64,000 nt of DNA, from assembly GCA_947474715.1 (NCBI GenBank), contig CANJJT010000003.1, positions 55,390-119,389 on the forward strand, in the 5' to 3' direction. A program made the position numbers and the translations under genes. Source of the stretch: CAIYPG01 sp903864555 (GTDB taxonomy: Bacteria; Pseudomonadota; Gammaproteobacteria; Burkholderiales; SG8-39). Positions 62,400 to 64,000 of this stretch are shown here, piece after piece. The notes beneath the pieces are model-generated. The model saw only the letters and a program-made list of their open reading frames with translations, searched no databases and was not told the origin of the DNA. Within the stretch, counting starts at the first letter, position 1; every line of letters begins with the position of its first letter.

Positions 62400-62792
62400 G
62401 TGAGCGCAGTCGGGATCGCGGGCGCAATCGGGCTCAGCCTCATCCTGGTGGATGACAACCCAGGGTTTGCCCGTGCGGCGAGGCTCTTTCTGGCGCAGCT
62501 GGAGGGCGTGGGCCGGATTCAACTGGCCCGCTCCCTGGAAGAGGCCGCCAACAAGGCTACAGCGTCCGCCCCTCATCTGTTGATTGCCGATGCGGCCCTG
62601 ATAGGGCAGACGGAGGACGCGCTACGCCGATTCCGGCGGGACCACGGCATGGTGCGCGTGCTGCTGCTGTCCATGGATGCAAGCCCACAGGCGCACATGG
62701 CCAGCCTATCGGCCGGCGCAGGCCGGCACCTGAGCAAGTGTGAGTTCGGCGACCGGATACCCTACGTTGTGATGGAACTCCTCGCAGAATAA
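62400..62792 (+). CDS. Stand-alone response-regulator receiver domain
   Basis: A 130-residue protein made of a receiver domain only. All key positions are kept: acidic pair Asp18/Asp19 (LVDDN), phospho-acceptor Asp64 (LLIADAAL), Ser91 (LLLSMD) and Lys113 (HLSKCEF). There is no output domain. The start is a GTG at 62400 following AAGAAAC; the sequence is less conserved than usual receivers, so the call is moderate. No kinase gene is adjacent; the neighbour is a SapC-family gene on the opposite strand. Confidence 0.65.
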   Translation: MSAVGIAGAIGLSLILVDDNPGFARAARLFLAQLEGVGRIQLARSLEEAANKATASAPHLLIADAALIGQTEDALRRFRRDHGMVRVLLLSMDASPQAHMASLSAGAGRHLSKCEFGDRIPYVVMELLAE

Positions 62793-62858
62793 ATAAGCGA
62801 TTATTATCAGTCCAGCGAGGAGGCGCCCGACAGCATTAGATCAACGGGCTGTTTATTA

Positions 62859-63602
62859 TCATGCGACCGGCGCTGCGGCCTTTCTTGCCAGCAGGCGACC
62901 AAAGCTTTCCATCGAGATCAGATGGGCGTAAATGCGGCCCATGATGCCCTTCTTGATCAGGTTCTTGTGCTGAGCTGCATTGAGGAACTCCAGCTTCTTC
63001 TCGTCTATCCGGTACATGCCCCCCAGATTCATCGGGCCACCATTGGCGAGCGTCGCCTGCACGGTGAAAGGCTCGAGCAGCGCATAGTCGGCCAGGATTT
63101 CGGACATCTCCCGGGTGCGCTCCAGGTCACGTTCGTATTCTTCCAGCAGCTTGGAAATGGGCTCCCAATGGGCACCCGGCTTGCCTTCCGCGTCGAACAT
63201 CAGTTCGCCCGCTTCACCCTCAGACAGAAACTCCTTCTCGACACAGACCAGGCGGTCCGCCTGGGGCTTGCCTTCCAGGGTCACTACGGCCATGCAGAAC
63301 GGATAGCGCCGCACATAAGCAGGCAGATAGGTGGCCGGATCCCATTTTCCGTCCTTGAGAAAGAGGTTCTCCGCGCCGGCCATGCCGATGATGGCCACCG
63401 GGGAGAAATGCTGACCGTTATCCGTGCTGACGAACACCAGGGGATAGTCACGGCAGGCTGTGGCGAACTCCGAGTAGCTGATCGGCACTGCATTGGTGCT
63501 GGCCGCAAACGCCGGCAACCGGCCCGCTTCGGGAAGCTGCACACGGGTGTTCTTGTAGAAGGGAACAATGTTCTGGTAGCCAAACGGGGGCGAGATTTGC
63601 AT
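62859..63602 (-). CDS. SapC-family protein
   Basis: A 247-residue protein resembling the SapC family named after a gene linked to the Campylobacter S-layer locus; its biochemical role is unsettled. It has no signal peptide or membrane segment. Visible family features are YQNIVPFYKNTRVQLP, the PISYSEFATACRDYPLVF segment, NLFLKDGKWDPATYLPAYVRRYPF and the C-terminal YRIDEKKLEFL. No S-layer or secretion genes lie around it. It is convergent with the lone receiver gene and followed upstream by a palindromic repeat and a tRNA gene. Confidence 0.75.
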   Translation of the reverse strand: MQISPPFGYQNIVPFYKNTRVQLPEAGRLPAFAASTNAVPISYSEFATACRDYPLVFVSTDNGQHFSPVAIIGMAGAENLFLKDGKWDPATYLPAYVRRYPFCMAVVTLEGKPQADRLVCVEKEFLSEGEAGELMFDAEGKPGAHWEPISKLLEEYERDLERTREMSEILADYALLEPFTVQATLANGGPMNLGGMYRIDEKKLEFLNAAQHKNLIKKGIMGRIYAHLISMESFGRLLARKAAAPVA

Positions 63603-63705
63603 GGCGAAGCCTCTTTAGTCAGGACGAGGCGGATGATAACCCGTGGTGGGCTCAGTTAAACCAGATATGCCCCCGCCTTCGGTGGCAGAGCACTCTGAAC
63701 CCTCC

Positions 63706-63838
63706 GGCGTCATCCCCGTGCAAACGGGGATCCAGTGTCTCTCGCCCAAACAAAGCTGAAGATGCTGGATTCCGGCTCACGCTCGCGCATGAACAACCAT
63801 GAGCGAGCGCGTCCGGAATGACGGTATCGGGAATCCAG
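63706..63838. repeat. REP-like composite palindromic repeat
   Basis: The stretch holds nested inverted repeats. ATCCCCGT/ACGGGGAT forms an 8-bp stem with GCAA loop (63712-63731). CTGGATTCC (63765-63773) pairs with GGAATCCAG (63830-63838), and TTCCGG (63770-63775) with CCGGAA (63813-63818). An inner hairpin is based on CGCTCGCG and CATGAGCGAGCG. This type of GTCAT...ATCCAG repeat is common between genes in GC-rich proteobacteria. The rest of the 321-bp gap between the sapC-like gene and the tRNA shows nothing else. Confidence 0.65.
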
Positions 63839-63923
63839 CGCCCCGGAAATCGGTGAAGAACCTCAAGCAAGGGCCGGCTCTGGTTGTTGTGCGCTTCCTC
63901 GGGGGAGTAAAATTCGCTCACGT

Positions 63924-63999
63924 GGGGAAGTAGCTCAGTTGGGAGAGCGTCGCGTTCGCAATGCGGAGGTCGAGGGTTCGATCCCCTTCTTCTCCACCA
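63924..63999 (+). tRNA. tRNA-Ala (anticodon CGC)
   Basis: A 76-nt cloverleaf is complete: acceptor GGGGAAG/CTTCTCC with the G3-U70 pair that marks alanine tRNAs, D arm GCTC/GAGC, anticodon loop TTCGCAA (anticodon CGC), T arm GAGGG-TTCGATC-CCCTT, discriminator A and an encoded CCA. The anticodon stem TCGCG/TGCGG uses two wobble pairs at its ends. Confidence 0.95.
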
Positions 64000-64000
64000 C

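Overview
The window looks like chromosomal core sequence of a GC-rich Gram-negative betaproteobacterium. I would place it near Rhodocyclales/Nitrosomonadales, but that is inference from gene families and order, not from a search. Supporting signs are the waaC-waaA lipopolysaccharide core genes, a PDH complex whose E3 carries its own lipoyl domain, a tkt-gap-pgk-pyk-fba glycolysis/Calvin-type run, the glnA-ntrB-ntrC locus, a Bug-type solute receptor and a CCA-encoding tRNA-Ala. I see no prophage, plasmid, CRISPR or rRNA sequence.

Layout. (1) 1-9150: surface polysaccharide. A leftward, tightly overlapping run (glycosyltransferase, rfbB, rfbA, rfbC, rfbD, nucleotide-sugar dehydrogenase, flippase cut by the window edge) makes dTDP-rhamnose and a UDP-HexNAc uronate and exports a glycan. 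Diverging from it, waaC and waaA build the heptose/Kdo inner core. (2) 9175-14691: a TolC-type channel with a MITE-like element just upstream, Pcm, a TPP riboswitch with thiC, and uppP. (3) 14841-26199: nitrogen. A leftward six-gene run encodes a sensor kinase, a NarL-type regulator, an ABC importer (cynA-B-D type) and cyanase. A rhodanese gene, then glnA, a small DUF4124 protein and ntrB-ntrC follow. I find sigma-54 promoters with NtrC-type boxes in front of both glnA and the kinase-cyanase run, so NtrB/NtrC encoded here probably controls both. Cyanase ammonia would then feed glutamine synthetase. (4) 26426-33191: malate synthase, exonuclease III, an unusual double glutaredoxin-like protein, oligopeptidase A and FolD. 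(5) 33192-41610: aceE-aceF-lpdA, rpiA, phoU and an orphan Bug receptor. (6) 41666-51471: YggX, ArgA, RsmE, TypA, a DUF4189 protein, a SET-domain methyltransferase, a FAH-family hydrolase, a fused AdoMet decarboxylase-spermidine synthase, NudC and a beta-hydroxyacid dehydrogenase, ended by a clear 278-bp MITE with a TTA duplication. (7) 51901-62094: tkt, gap, bioY, pgk, pyk, class I fba, purC, purE and sua5. (8) 62095-64000: a lone receiver domain, a SapC-family protein, palindromic intergenic repeats and tRNA-Ala(CGC).

Most of the window is ordinary housekeeping sequence. The parts most worth a second look are the NtrC/sigma-54 signals on the cyanate run together with an 18-bp palindrome in front of cynA, the SpeD-SpeE fusion, the double CxxxC thioredoxin-fold protein, the near-identical lipoyl domains of E2 and E3, and the two MITE-like elements placed directly upstream of genes.
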